Source of the DNA: CBDCWO01 sp965223405
GTDB lineage: Bacteria > Bacteroidota > Bacteroidia > Chitinophagales > Saprospiraceae
NCBI GenBank assembly: GCA_965223405.1
Contig: CBDCWO010000006.1
Span: 2,976,001 to 3,040,000 of the forward strand
Length of the DNA stretch: 64,000 bases
Direction: 5' to 3'
Positions within the stretch are counted from its first letter, which is position 1. Each line of letters opens with the position of its first letter. Position numbers and translations under genes: made by a program. Below are positions 1 to 9,237 of this stretch, piece by piece. Under the pieces are notes generated by a model. That model was not told the DNA's origin, did not search any database, and saw only the letters and a list, made by a program, of their open reading frames with translations.

Positions 1-3000
1 TCAATGAGGTACCTTCACACAATGCGGTATCCCTAAATGGCGGTAATATGGGCTTAGGATTGTATTTGATGAGAATTGAATCCCTAACACTACAGTTTGC
101 CCGGGTCAACTCAACCCAATACCATCCCGGATTTTGGATCACATATTTTTGCACATCAGTTCCATCATTCCACAAATACATTGCATCCTCTACAAAAACA
201 TCAATCTCTTTTACCTCCTCTTCACATAATTCCAAATCGGGACCTAAGTCCAAAGGAGGTTTAGCTGTAAATGTGATATCCAGCGTATCGGATGCCATAC
301 AACCGTTGACAGAAACATTGACCCAGTACATGCCATCATTGACCACTTTTAACGTCGGTTGAATGGAATTGTTTTGCCACTGATAAGTTCCTCCTGTCAA
401 GGTGGCATCCAATAGTAATGTATCTCCTTCACATACGGATACAGCACCTTGTATGTCAACTTCTGGGATGGGATTATAATCAATATCAATAGTGTCGGTA
501 AATGAACATCCATCCACCTCAGCTCTAAGATGATAACTTCCGGCTTGTTTTACCTGATACTGTGAGCTTTGAGTTCCATCCTGCCAGACATACATCACTT
601 CCGGAAAATTCAAATCTCCGTCGAGTTGGAGGACTTCACCAGCACAAAGTGTACTGTCAGGACCCAAATCGACCTGAAGCGAGAGTGGATCCCTGACAAT
701 AACCGTATCATGGATTACGCAATTGTTTTTAAAGGTTACCTGTGCCCAGTATGTACCTGCAGCAGAAATGTTAAGTGTGGTATCGGTACTCATATCGCGC
801 CATAGATAGGCTTCGTTAGGACTAAAATTGAATGCACTTAACGTTATTGAACTATCACGACAAAGCGTTCGATCTTCTCCTAAAAAGCCAACTTCAATGT
901 GGTCGGGAGCCGGATTGAATATCCAACCGGTATTGTTGCTGATATCGGTACTGTGCGCACCTGCTGTAAAATCTGCACCTCCGGTAGCATTTTGATCTTG
1001 CAACTGGACGAAGTCTGCCACCACCTTAGCAGACTTGCTAAACACGGTACTTTGTATACCCGGTTCGGTTGATCGAATGGCTATTGGTGTACAATTATTA
1101 CCAATTGCCAGAAGGTAAGAATTGACCTCCTGGGTCTTATCTATTTCCAGTTTGTACTCCTTACCAGGTGCAAGTATTAAGCTATCCATGAAATTGGCCC
1201 CGTACATGACCCCGTTGTTGTTGAATTGGAGTTTGTTAAAAATAAAGAAAGATCCATCCCACTGCTCGATGGTTGATACTCCGGCAGTATTTGAAAAAAG
1301 CACATTGTGTAGGGTTAAAGTATCAGAACCATATTGTCGGCTCAAAGCGTTATCCCCCACAAATTCGACCAGTGAAGTTCCCGGATGGATAGTAAAATTT
1401 TCGCTTGTAATATATAATTGCTCTTCCCAAATGGGCATGGGTGATAAAACGATGTGAGAATCATCCAGTATCAATGTCCTGGAAAAATCAACTGGATAGG
1501 CATTCATACTAAAATGACCTAGGGATAACTTCTTGCTGTTGGTCCTAAAGGTCCCTTGCCAAAAATTCAATTGATAAGGAACCTGAAAATTATCCAGCAA
1601 AGTCCAGTCTCCATCTCCCATCATATTTACCCAATTGATTTTGTTTCCATTGGTGGTAATTTGGTTGCCTGTTGAGTCCGAATTAAAGTTCAAACTCCAA
1701 GGATCAAAGTTGATATTTGCTTCCAAAGTAAAATCTCCGGTAACGGATATTTCTCCATCATAGACCCCAACAAAATCAGGTACATTCCTCCAGATCATGT
1801 CTTTACAAATAGCTGATCGAGATCCATTAAGGCCTACTCCTTGCCAATCATTGGTGAATGAGTTTTCGTCAAAAATCACCACATCTATGGCGGTTGGAAT
1901 ACAGGCACCACCCATTCCGCCGGAAGATAAAGACCAATTTTGTCGATTATGCCATATTCCATCATTGCCTACCCAAAATAAAGTCCGGGGGAGTTTTCCG
2001 GTAAACTGCCAACCTTGATTGCCCCCCATATCAATAGAAGAAATAGCCCTAAATGTAGCTCCACCTTCAGCCACAATTCCTTCCAGCATTACCTCGCTGA
2101 CCTGTAAATTACCTGATTCTTTGAATAGGGTGGCCGTAATGCCAGCAGGAAAAGCCGCTATATATATCGAACCATCACAATCTCCATGAGCTGACAACGA
2201 ATCTACCTTGATTTTGGAATTCATATGTGCGGTATATTTCCAACCAGGTGAAAAGGTCAATGTATCGATATCCATTTCCCTTCTAAACTCCCCATCACCG
2301 AGAAAAGTAGCTTTTTTAATCTTGAGCTCAGTGCCTGAACCAGTATCATTATTTAAAGCCCCAAAACTTTCAAAAAGGATTTCATACAGGTTTACAGTCC
2401 CATTTGACCAGCTGTTGAGAGAGGTTTGATTTTCACATTTAAATAAGGAAGTGCCTGGAAAGATGGTCAAATTAGTAGCATTAAAACTAATTTCAGACCA
2501 ATAGTATGGATGCTTATTGGTCATAACCAATCTTATGACCGACTTACCGAGATGAAGTTCTCTTTTGGTGCCGGTTCGAGAATAGAAGTGAAAACATTCG
2601 ATTTCCTGATCGTTGGTATGCAAAATTCCCGCATTAAAATGTAAAGTATCGTGCTGATCCAGTTTGTCCAATAAGGTCCATTCTCCCAACGCACTGTTGA
2701 AATGAACGTTGAGATTGAATTCATTACCTGCACTTTGAATCTCATTATTTCCATGTGGCGATTCAAACAAAAAATCGCCTGGAAATTCATTGGAAAGCAT
2801 CGGTGACATCCAAAGTGAGCCGAATATATGGATAAACTGCTTATTGCTAAGAGCACTATGACTTAATATGCATGATTGGGTAATTGTTCTCCAATCCATA
2901 GAATGGCAAAAGGCATTTGGAGTATTTATAATCACCTGTTGATTGGCCCCTGTAAAGCTATTTTGATCAAAAATCACGTCGTCAGCAGCATCAGGAATAC

Positions 3001-4282
3001 AACCAGAAGGGGTGCCTCCTGAGCTGAAAGACCAGTGATTGGGATCATTCCAATTGCCGGCACCACCAATCCAAAACAAAGCACCATTTGCTTTAGATTG
3101 AATATTCCATCCATTATTTCCTCCCAGGTCAACTGCATTGGTCGCTTGGAAGGTAGCTCCCTCGATATGGATATCTTGCAACATAACAAAATCTGCCATT
3201 TGCGCACCCTGTGTGGCCTGCATAATGGCTGGATTGCCACTTTCATTAGCTTTTAGAAATGCAGAGGAACTACAATCAGCATTTAGTTGTAACGTGCCCA
3301 CTCGTTGCCTAAATCCGGAGTGAAAGGTATACACATTTCCACCTTCCATTTCCAAGGAATTCATATTGAATTCGCCCTGAAGGAAAGTATTGCCAAATAA
3401 GTGAAGTCCCTCAAATCCATTTCCATTCCATGAACTAAAGATCAAATGATCTCCGCCTGGTATACCCAGCTCTACCTGGTCCAATTTGATATCTGTGATA
3501 TCATAAAATCCAATTGATGCTCTGGTGCCGGTTAATTTTATCGTTGAATTCCCCGGAGTCACATTAACTTGACCATTTTCAAAATGCAAACTCTCCTTCC
3601 AGCGGTACGATGGCATTTCCAAAAATCGATTGCCTGAAATTTCCAGGGTTGAAGAACCAAAATCCAATCCTACCATATTTCCACTGTATACCTCGAATCG
3701 ATAACACTTTACGAGCACCGGGTCAAATTTCAGGTTGCCAAATTCCAAGTGAATCAGACTATCGACCTCGAGGTCGGTGGCAATAGTCCAAGTGCCGATA
3801 CCTAAAAAGTTTAAACGGAAGGGTTTCTGACTAAACCATTGAAGTTCGTTGCCGGGGGCATCACTTTTAAAATCAAAAGAACCTTTAAAGTTTAGATTTA
3901 CGTTAGGATGAAAATAAAGAGAACCGTGAATAATTATAACAGAACTGGATGGACCGGTAAGAATTACGTTTTGATTAATATTTCTGAAATCCAGATTGCG
4001 GGTAAAAATGATATCCAAATTTAGAGTTATGGTGTTGTTGGGCGAGGAAAAAGAATTTTGGTCAAAGATAACATCATCAGTGGCTGTAGGTATCTGATCG
4101 TGTTGTATGGTTCCTCCTGATGAGGTCACCCAATGAGATAAATCCGACCAATTCCCCGATCCACCAATCCAATAATAATCCAGGGAGAATAAAAAGGATG
4201 GAATACAAAATACTATGAATAACGATATAATCCGGTTGAAATTCGCAATTATCAAATCTAAGGTCGGTATCTCACCCACCAT
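1..4282 (-). CDS. Giant secreted repeat protein with CHU-type Ig-like domains, partial (C-terminus beyond window)
   Basis: The reading frame is open from an ATG at 4282 to the left edge, at least 1427 codons; an in-frame TAA lies just upstream near 4434. Residues 14-34 form a hydrophobic signal segment. Three copies of a block opening with W(I/V)G..G.W then SSGG and (D/V)VIFD.NSF start at residues 38, 404 and 770, exactly 366 codons apart. From about residue 1120 follow at least four Ig/PKD-like repeats of about 85 residues with patterns such as DLGPD.TLC, W.DGT and G.Y.V. This layout is known from Bacteroidota cell-surface proteins that end in a CHU_C gliding/type IX secretion domain; that tail would be outside the window. 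Adhesin or matrix function is inference. No catalytic domain was recognised. Confidence 0.9.
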   Translation of the reverse strand, partial: MVGEIPTLDLIIANFNRIISLFIVFCIPSFLFSLDYYWIGGSGNWSDLSHWVTSSGGTIQHDQIPTATDDVIFDQNSFSSPNNTITLNLDIIFTRNLDFRNINQNVILTGPSSSVIIIHGSLYFHPNVNLNFKGSFDFKSDAPGNELQWFSQKPFRLNFLGIGTWTIATDLEVDSLIHLEFGNLKFDPVLVKCYRFEVYSGNMVGLDFGSSTLEISGNRFLEMPSYRWKESLHFENGQVNVTPGNSTIKLTGTRASIGFYDITDIKLDQVELGIPGGDHLIFSSWNGNGFEGLHLFGNTFLQGEFNMNSLEMEGGNVYTFHSGFRQRVGTLQLNADCSSSAFLKANESGNPAIMQATQGAQMADFVMLQDIHIEGATFQATNAVDLGGNNGWNIQSKANGALFWIGGAGNWNDPNHWSFSSGGTPSGCIPDAADDVIFDQNSFTGANQQVIINTPNAFCHSMDWRTITQSCILSHSALSNKQFIHIFGSLWMSPMLSNEFPGDFLFESPHGNNEIQSAGNEFNLNVHFNSALGEWTLLDKLDQHDTLHFNAGILHTNDQEIECFHFYSRTGTKRELHLGKSVIRLVMTNKHPYYWSEISFNATNLTIFPGTSLFKCENQTSLNSWSNGTVNLYEILFESFGALNNDTGSGTELKIKKATFLGDGEFRREMDIDTLTFSPGWKYTAHMNSKIKVDSLSAHGDCDGSIYIAAFPAGITATLFKESGNLQVSEVMLEGIVAEGGATFRAISSIDMGGNQGWQFTGKLPRTLFWVGNDGIWHNRQNWSLSSGGMGGACIPTAIDVVIFDENSFTNDWQGVGLNGSRSAICKDMIWRNVPDFVGVYDGEISVTGDFTLEANINFDPWSLNFNSDSTGNQITTNGNKINWVNMMGDGDWTLLDNFQVPYQLNFWQGTFRTNSKKLSLGHFSMNAYPVDFSRTLILDDSHIVLSPMPIWEEQLYITSENFTIHPGTSLVEFVGDNALSRQYGSDTLTLHNVLFSNTAGVSTIEQWDGSFFIFNKLQFNNNGVMYGANFMDSLILAPGKEYKLEIDKTQEVNSYLLAIGNNCTPIAIRSTEPGIQSTVFSKSAKVVADFVQLQDQNATGGADFTAGAHSTDISNNTGWIFNPAPDHIEVGFLGEDRTLCRDSSITLSAFNFSPNEAYLWRDMSTDTTLNISAAGTYWAQVTFKNNCVIHDTVIVRDPLSLQVDLGPDSTLCAGEVLQLDGDLNFPEVMYVWQDGTQSSQYQVKQAGSYHLRAEVDGCSFTDTIDIDYNPIPEVDIQGAVSVCEGDTLLLDATLTGGTYQWQNNSIQPTLKVVNDGMYWVNVSVNGCMASDTLDITFTAKPPLDLGPDLELCEEEVKEIDVFVEDAMYLWNDGTDVQKYVIQNPGWYWVELTRANCSVRDSILIKYNPKPILPPFRDTALCEGTSL

Positions 4283-4698
4283 CTTTGGGGTATTTATTGG
4301 TCCTAGCAAAATGTGGTGTTTTTCAGGAGAAAGATAACTAAAAATGGTGTAAGTGGATCGATCGACTAGGTATAATTCTACACTGATTTCTGTTAATATG
4401 CGTTGGTTTGAAATGATATAGTTGTTGGTTTATCGATGTATGAATAATTATTCAGGAATTTTTTAATGAAAAAATGGGTTATTTAATAACTTATAGAAGC
4501 TTAATTACAATGGGTTATATATTGGTTTTTTTAAATGTTTCCAGGTATGCGTAAAGCTGGCTACAAATTGGCATTGTTTTTGCCGGATAATATTACATTT
4601 TTTTACCATATATTTGTATCGGCACTACCTCCTGGGGAAAATATTGTTTAGAACCTATGAATATCAAGAATGTTTAACCATTTAAAAGCCCAAAGTAT
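4283..4698. other. AT-rich divergent intergenic region
   Basis: This 416-bp gap separates the divergently transcribed giant protein gene and rpoN. It holds the probable rpoN promoter (see 4609). The region 4283-4431 is still open in the frame of the giant protein, but it has no ATG and does not look like a signal peptide, so the start at 4282 is preferred. Nothing else was recognised. Confidence 0.6.
4609..4616 (+). promoter_or_regulatory. Candidate -7 promoter box of rpoN
   Basis: TATATTTG matches the Bacteroidota -7 consensus TAnnTTTG and would give a leader of roughly 75-80 nt before the rpoN ATG. The nearest upstream TTTG (4579-4582) is about 26 bp away, somewhat further than usual for the -33 element, so the assignment rests mainly on the -7 box. 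Confidence 0.45.
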
Positions 4699-6222
4699 AT
4701 GAGTATGATTAGACAAAGACTCAGCCAAAAGATGCTGCAAAAGCTTTCACCACAACAAATTCAGGTGATGAAGCTACTGCAAATACCCACCGCAACTCTG
4801 GAACAAAGGATCAAGGAAGAATTAGAAGCAAATCCTGCTCTTGATGAGGGAGACGATAAGGTTGAGGAATCCTTTGATTTGTCGGAAGATTCTTTACGAT
4901 CATCGGATTCGGAACAGGAATCCGATAATGGCGAGAAAGAAGAAAGTCATGAATACGAACTGGACGATTATCTGAATGATTATTTGGATGAAGATCCTGT
5001 AAGTTACAGCAGTAAAAACTATGGGGATGAAGAAGAAAAAACCATTCCGATTGCTCATGAAAAATCATTCCACGATCATTTGGAAAGTCAGCTGGGACTC
5101 TTAAGGATTAGTGATTTGAGGACTTTAAAAATTGCGAACCACATCATTGGAAATATCGATGAGGACGGATACCTGCGTCGGGATCCTATCAGTATTACCG
5201 ATGACTTGTTGTTTTCTGAAAATATGGAGGTTGGTGAAGCAGAGGTAGAAAAATTGCTTTCAAAAATACAGAAATTCGATCCACCTGGAATTGGTGCCAG
5301 GGATTTGCAAGAATGTCTATTGATACAAGTTATAAACTACAAAAAGAAAAACCCTAAAACCAAGTTATCAGATGAGACACTGAATAATGCTAAAATTGTC
5401 ATTACCAAATATTTTAATGAATTTTCTAAAAAGCACTTCGATAAGTTAAAAAAATACCTAAATGTCTCGGATGAGGAATTAAAAAGAGTGATGGACCTCA
5501 TTTTAAAGCTCAATCCTAAACCAGCCAGTGGTTATGTTCCATCCCACAGTTCAGGGTCCACAAATTATGTGATTCCAGACTTTATTATTTACAATCGGGA
5601 CGGAGAGCTCGAATTAACTCTCAACTCGAAAAACGCCCCTGAACTGAGGATAAATGATCAATACAAAAATATCCTCCATGCCTATAAAGAACGTACCGGT
5701 AAGAAGCGAATTTCAAGTAAGGATAAAGAGGCTATTCAATTTATTAAACAAAAAATAGATAGTGCCAAGTGGTTTATTGATGCCATAAAACAACGTCAAC
5801 ATACGATGTACCAGACCATGTACACGATTATGCAATATCAGTACGAATACTTTCTTTCAGGAGATGAAAACAGTCTCAAGCCTATGATATTAAAGGATAT
5901 TGCTGATATTACAGGGCTGGATATATCCACGGTGTCAAGGGTTGCTAACAGCAAATTTGTTCAAACCGAATTTGGCACCAAGCGCCTGAAAGACTTTTTC
6001 AGTGAGTCGCTGACCACTAAAGATGGTACTGAAGTTTCGACTTTGGAAGTAAAAAATATTTTGTCGGAAATAATAGCGGTAGAAAACAAACGCAAACCCC
6101 ATTCCGATGAAAAGCTAAGAGAATTATTACAGAAGAAAGGGTATAATATAGCCCGTCGTACGGTTGCAAAATACAGAGAACAACTCAATATACCAGTCGC
6201 CAGAATGAGAAAAGCCTTATAG
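4699..6222 (+). CDS. rpoN: RNA polymerase sigma-54 factor
   Basis: Sigma-54 directs RNA polymerase to -24/-12 promoters and needs an AAA+ activator to open DNA. The 507-residue protein has the glutamine/leucine-rich region I at residues 1-50 (QKLSPQQIQVMKLLQIP), a long acidic linker (about 50-105) that is typical of region II, the core-binding and DNA-binding regions, and near the C-terminus the diagnostic RpoN box ARRTVAKYRE. Length is normal. It stands alone: the neighbours point away or are non-coding, and no enhancer-binding activator or -24/-12 promoter was found in the window. Upstream ATGs are absent, so the start is secure. Confidence 0.97.
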   Translation: MSMIRQRLSQKMLQKLSPQQIQVMKLLQIPTATLEQRIKEELEANPALDEGDDKVEESFDLSEDSLRSSDSEQESDNGEKEESHEYELDDYLNDYLDEDPVSYSSKNYGDEEEKTIPIAHEKSFHDHLESQLGLLRISDLRTLKIANHIIGNIDEDGYLRRDPISITDDLLFSENMEVGEAEVEKLLSKIQKFDPPGIGARDLQECLLIQVINYKKKNPKTKLSDETLNNAKIVITKYFNEFSKKHFDKLKKYLNVSDEELKRVMDLILKLNPKPASGYVPSHSSGSTNYVIPDFIIYNRDGELELTLNSKNAPELRINDQYKNILHAYKERTGKKRISSKDKEAIQFIKQKIDSAKWFIDAIKQRQHTMYQTMYTIMQYQYEYFLSGDENSLKPMILKDIADITGLDISTVSRVANSKFVQTEFGTKRLKDFFSESLTTKDGTEVSTLEVKNILSEIIAVENKRKPHSDEKLRELLQKKGYNIARRTVAKYREQLNIPVARMRKAL

Positions 6223-6401
6223 GCATACTTATTCAACCCAGTTGTTGCGATTCAAAATAAATTAAATTGACATTGAATTGCTTGCGCTATGTCAACGTTT
6301 GAATGACGAGTTATGCCAAAGCATAAGCATAATGAGTGGTTCTTCAACGAAATACAGGCTTAAAATACGTCTAATCCATCTGTCAATTTAAGCGTGACAT
6401 A

Positions 6402-6495
6402 GCACTTGTGAGTATTCTCCGAAAAGTCAACATCAATACCATTGGTAAAATATAGTTTGGTTTTAGCATTGCCCATATTCACCTCTGACTCCTTG
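6402..6495 (+). repeat. Left arm of imperfect inverted repeat
   Basis: Starts GCACTTGTGAGT, then CTCCGAAAAGTCAACATC, followed further on by TTTGGTTTTAGCATTGCCCA and a CTCTGACTCCT stretch. The same order of blocks occurs on the opposite strand at 6967-7066, with several substitutions and small length differences. A shorter third copy in the same orientation lies at 6786-6815 (GCACTAGTGAGT...CTCTGAAAA). Confidence 0.75.
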
Positions 6496-6785
6496 AGCCT
6501 CTATGGCAAAATTAATGAAGTGAAAACAAGTGTGATAAAAACAAGAATAAGTTACACCTAAAACTCGATCCCTGCTTGAGGCAGGCCTACCCTTATGCTA
6601 GCAAGCAGGTATTTTCCAAAATATACGTTTTTTGAGCCCAATGGTAAACTAAACCAGCTTGCGTCCGGCAGGTTTATTTGGTTCTTCGATACTGCGAAAT
6701 AAACCAGTCTGCCGAAGGAAGATTTCGCAGACCAATGGGCCAGCATTTAGCGCTATACCCTGTAATTAATTACTTAATTTCTGAA

Positions 6786-6815
6786 GCACTAGTGAGTTTA
6801 CTCTGAAAACTGTCA
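6786..6815 (+). repeat. Third short copy of the same repeat end
   Basis: GCACTAGTGAGTTTACTCTG followed by AAAACTGTCAT matches the outer 25-30 bp of the arms at 6402 and 7066 but lacks the inner blocks. It probably marks a truncated element. Confidence 0.6.
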
Positions 6816-6966
6816 TTTAACAAGAATACTTGAAATAATGCAAAATATTGTATACTCCCCCGCCACCCTAACCCTAAAGGGCCTCCGCCCACAAATCCAT
6901 TCTTTACCCTAGCCCAAAAGGGAATGCAGTCGCGCATTCATTTACAGCAAGTTATGCGGGAGGACT

Positions 6967-7066
6967 TTCCTTTAGGAGTCGGAGGCGAGCGTGGGCAAAT
7001 TCTAAAACCAAATTATATTTACCGCAGGTTTTGATGTTGACTTTTCGGAGTGGACTCACTAGTTAG
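6967..7066 (-). repeat. Right arm of imperfect inverted repeat
   Basis: Read on the minus strand from 7066 it gives ACTAGTGAGTCCACTCCG, AAAAGTCAACATC, then TTTGGTTTTAGAATTTGCCC and CTCCGACTCCT, the same block order as the left arm. The two arms enclose about 470 bp that hold no transposase remnant I can recognise. Confidence 0.75.
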
Positions 7067-7083
7067 TACTAGTCTTTAAGCCA

Positions 7084-7122
7084 CAAAAAAAATCCCGCCT
7101 TCTATCTTGAAGCGCGGGATTC
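7084..7122 (-). terminator. Rho-independent terminator of the ECF sigma operon
   Basis: On the minus strand AATCCCGC (7121-7114) pairs perfectly with GCGGGATT (7098-7091) around a 15-nt loop and is followed by a run of T residues. It lies about 75 bp after the stop of the last operon gene, in the right orientation. Confidence 0.85.
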
Positions 7123-7195
7123 TGTAATGAAGTTATTATTCGGTTTAGTATGAATCCTTGATATTAATGGTTAACCATAGGTTTTAAAGTGATCT

Positions 7196-8461
7196 TCAAT
7201 CGTTATCTCGATATTCACTAAGTTCAAAGGAAGATTTTGCTTTGTCAGCAGAAATTCGTCCTTCGTGATAATTATCAACTACGGATTTTTTAATTTTTAA
7301 TTCGATTTTTTCTGGCATATCACATCCGGAACATTCAGTGAGTTTAACTTTGAACACGATTGATTCTTCATCCGGCATGTCTTTGATCATTTGGCCGTAC
7401 TTCAGGATATTGTCTTTTAAGCCTTCCACAAATTTGGGATAGATCTTTACGACCTCAGCATTACGCTCTGCTTTACTTAGCTCTTTCTTACCTATGGTAG
7501 GCATAGAGTATTGCTTACCTTGTATTATTATGTTAGAAGAGTATACTCTCATATAATAAATGATGCCCAGGTTTTCGTATCTTTCATAGGATAAGTGGGA
7601 GCCTGACAGGAAATAAGTATCCGACAGGTCTTTTTTATACAACCTTTCAATCACCGTAGCAAAGAGTTCAAATTCAGGATTGTCCTCATCGGTGGCGGTA
7701 ATTTTTACTACTTCCAATTTGTTGATAAATTGATCATGGGAAATGGCTTTGCTCGCTAGCTGATCGATAACTGATTTAGTCGTAGTAATGGTCACTCCTG
7801 ATTTCATTCGACGACGTTCTTCATCATTAAATCCTGAAATTACAACCTGATTATCTCCTTTTTTATCCGACTCGATGGTATAGGCATATCCTGAACCTCT
7901 GCTACGACTTCTCCCCAATCCAACCATAAAATGATCAAAGTCACTGAACTGAGTGCCAATTTTGAAGGTCACTTTGTGATCTTTTGCTAAACCATGGAGC
8001 AGCGATGCATATTCAGCAAGATATGTTTTTGCCGCTTCAATAAAGATTTCTTGATATTCTTCATCGGATAATTTTCCTTCGATTTCCGGTTCGTTTTCTG
8101 CCAGGATGTCCGCTTCGGTATCCTCGTCTTTATCTTCGTCTACGTCCTTTTCTTTCTTACTTTTTCCTCTTAGGCCTTCCAATTCTCCCCTTAAGGTATA
8201 AATGGCAGGTCTTGTCCAGCGAAGTAACGAGGAATAATTGTAATTAATATTAAATATTACACCGTAACCTTGGACAAACTCTGCCTGAATTCTGTCGTCT
8301 CGGAACCAAAAGTCACTTTCCAGTTCTTGCTTGACGAGGGTGTAATAAATATTTTCAGCTACTTCCAAATCTTTTTTACTAACTCCTTCTTCTTGTGTCC
8401 AAGCTGAGGGGGTGACTAAAAATAAAGCTAATAGAAGCATGGGATAAATTGTATTTCTCAT
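7196..8461 (-). CDS. Secreted protein of unknown function in ECF sigma operon
   Basis: The 421-residue protein starts with a clear signal peptide (hydrophobic residues 7-22, cleavage near SAWTQ), so it acts outside the cytoplasm. A highly charged Lys/Glu/Asp stretch spans about residues 95-130. Near the C-terminus there is a close cysteine pair (CSGC). I recognise no family. It starts 3 bp after the stop of the anti-sigma gene and is followed by a terminator, so it is the third gene of a sigma/anti-sigma operon. It could be an output or a sensor partner of that switch; this is inference from position only. Confidence 0.85.
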   Translation of the reverse strand: MRNTIYPMLLLALFLVTPSAWTQEEGVSKKDLEVAENIYYTLVKQELESDFWFRDDRIQAEFVQGYGVIFNINYNYSSLLRWTRPAIYTLRGELEGLRGKSKKEKDVDEDKDEDTEADILAENEPEIEGKLSDEEYQEIFIEAAKTYLAEYASLLHGLAKDHKVTFKIGTQFSDFDHFMVGLGRSRSRGSGYAYTIESDKKGDNQVVISGFNDEERRRMKSGVTITTTKSVIDQLASKAISHDQFINKLEVVKITATDEDNPEFELFATVIERLYKKDLSDTYFLSGSHLSYERYENLGIIYYMRVYSSNIIIQGKQYSMPTIGKKELSKAERNAEVVKIYPKFVEGLKDNILKYGQMIKDMPDEESIVFKVKLTECSGCDMPEKIELKIKKSVVDNYHEGRISADKAKSSFELSEYRDND

Positions 8462-8463
8462 AT

Positions 8464-9237
8464 TTAATAATTTTTAAGATTTGCATTTAAAGATTGTTGT
8501 TGATTGGTCTGCATTAGGTTTTTTGTGATATTTTCAAATCCGGTTTGTATCAGACGTTTATTTTCATTTTGCATTCCATTAATATATCCAACTAAGTGTT
8601 CTACCAACACATCATAATCCTCTTTGACCCTTTGCCGTTCCGCATCCAGTATGGATGATAGGTCCTCCAATGTTACAAAGTTGTCGAGTGCTACGGGTGG
8701 AGATTGATTTACTTTGGCCGATTGGATGTAGCTTCTCCATTTGGTTTCATTATCTTCCAGAGCCGAAAGAAGTTTACTTTCGTAGGATTGAATTTTGGTG
8801 TTTAATTCTTGATTATTTGCCTGGACTGCTGCTTCTACAATCGGATTGATATTGGCTTCCAGTACTGGTGGGGCTAGGTCGTTCACTGATTCGGAAGGTT
8901 GACCAAATGCAAAGGAAATAGATTGATCCTTCACTTGTACACGTAGATTGGTTAATGCAGCAAACAATACTAACACCAGGATTCCTGCGGCAACTTTCAG
9001 TACCGGGTATATCCATTTAAGCCTTGACTCGGGCTTTTTATAGGATACGATTACCGGACCAGGTAAAGGTTCATCTTTCCATTTTCTTAATGTAAATTGT
9101 ACTTTTTGCAAGGAGTCCACTTCTGCTTTTAACGCAGGATCTTCACTGAGTTTTTTTTCAAAAGCTTTTTTACTTTGCGCATCCATTTCACCGTATAAAT
9201 AATCGATGATTTGAGATTCATTCCTGTCAATATTCAT
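8464..9237 (-). CDS. Membrane anti-sigma factor-like protein
   Basis: The 257-residue protein has an N-terminal cytoplasmic part with the pattern typical of Bacteroidota anti-sigma proteins (YLYGEMD....AFEKKL..DP.L), one transmembrane helix at about residues 78-97, and an extracytoplasmic part that is partly coiled-coil and rich in Gln/Asn. There is no HxxxCxxC zinc motif. Its first 11 bp overlap the end of the ECF sigma gene, which implies coupled translation. By family logic it would hold the sigma factor at the membrane until a signal arrives. Role assignment rests on topology and neighbourhood more than on a strong sequence match. Confidence 0.8.
   Translation of the reverse strand: MNIDRNESQIIDYLYGEMDAQSKKAFEKKLSEDPALKAEVDSLQKVQFTLRKWKDEPLPGPVIVSYKKPESRLKWIYPVLKVAAGILVLVLFAALTNLRVQVKDQSISFAFGQPSESVNDLAPPVLEANINPIVEAAVQANNQELNTKIQSYESKLLSALEDNETKWRSYIQSAKVNQSPPVALDNFVTLEDLSSILDAERQRVKEDYDVLVEHLVGYINGMQNENKRLIQTGFENITKNLMQTNQQQSLNANLKNY

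Larger units (their letters stand above)
6223..7083. other. Long non-coding region with repeated and inverted sequence
   Basis: About 860 bp between rpoN and the terminator of the ECF operon has no credible gene. A small minus-strand frame at 6558-6746 runs through GC-rich short repeats and has no homology signal. The region holds an imperfect inverted repeat (6402-6495 against 6967-7066), a third short copy at 6786-6815, and GC-rich CCCTAAAGGG-type stretches at 6860-6990. It looks like decayed mobile or REP-like DNA. Confidence 0.6.

Noticed and set aside
48..2429. Several plus-strand frames of 70-110 codons in the first 2.5 kb
   Set aside because: They are shadows of the long minus-strand gene, which has clear repeats and domain patterns through the whole stretch.
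2533..3246. Minus-strand frames of 90-107 codons within the giant protein gene
   Set aside because: They are in another frame of the same strand and have no protein-family pattern; the long frame passes unbroken through here.
6558..6746. Minus-strand frame of 62 codons
   Set aside because: It reads through GC-rich short repeats and shows no domain, signal or neighbour support.
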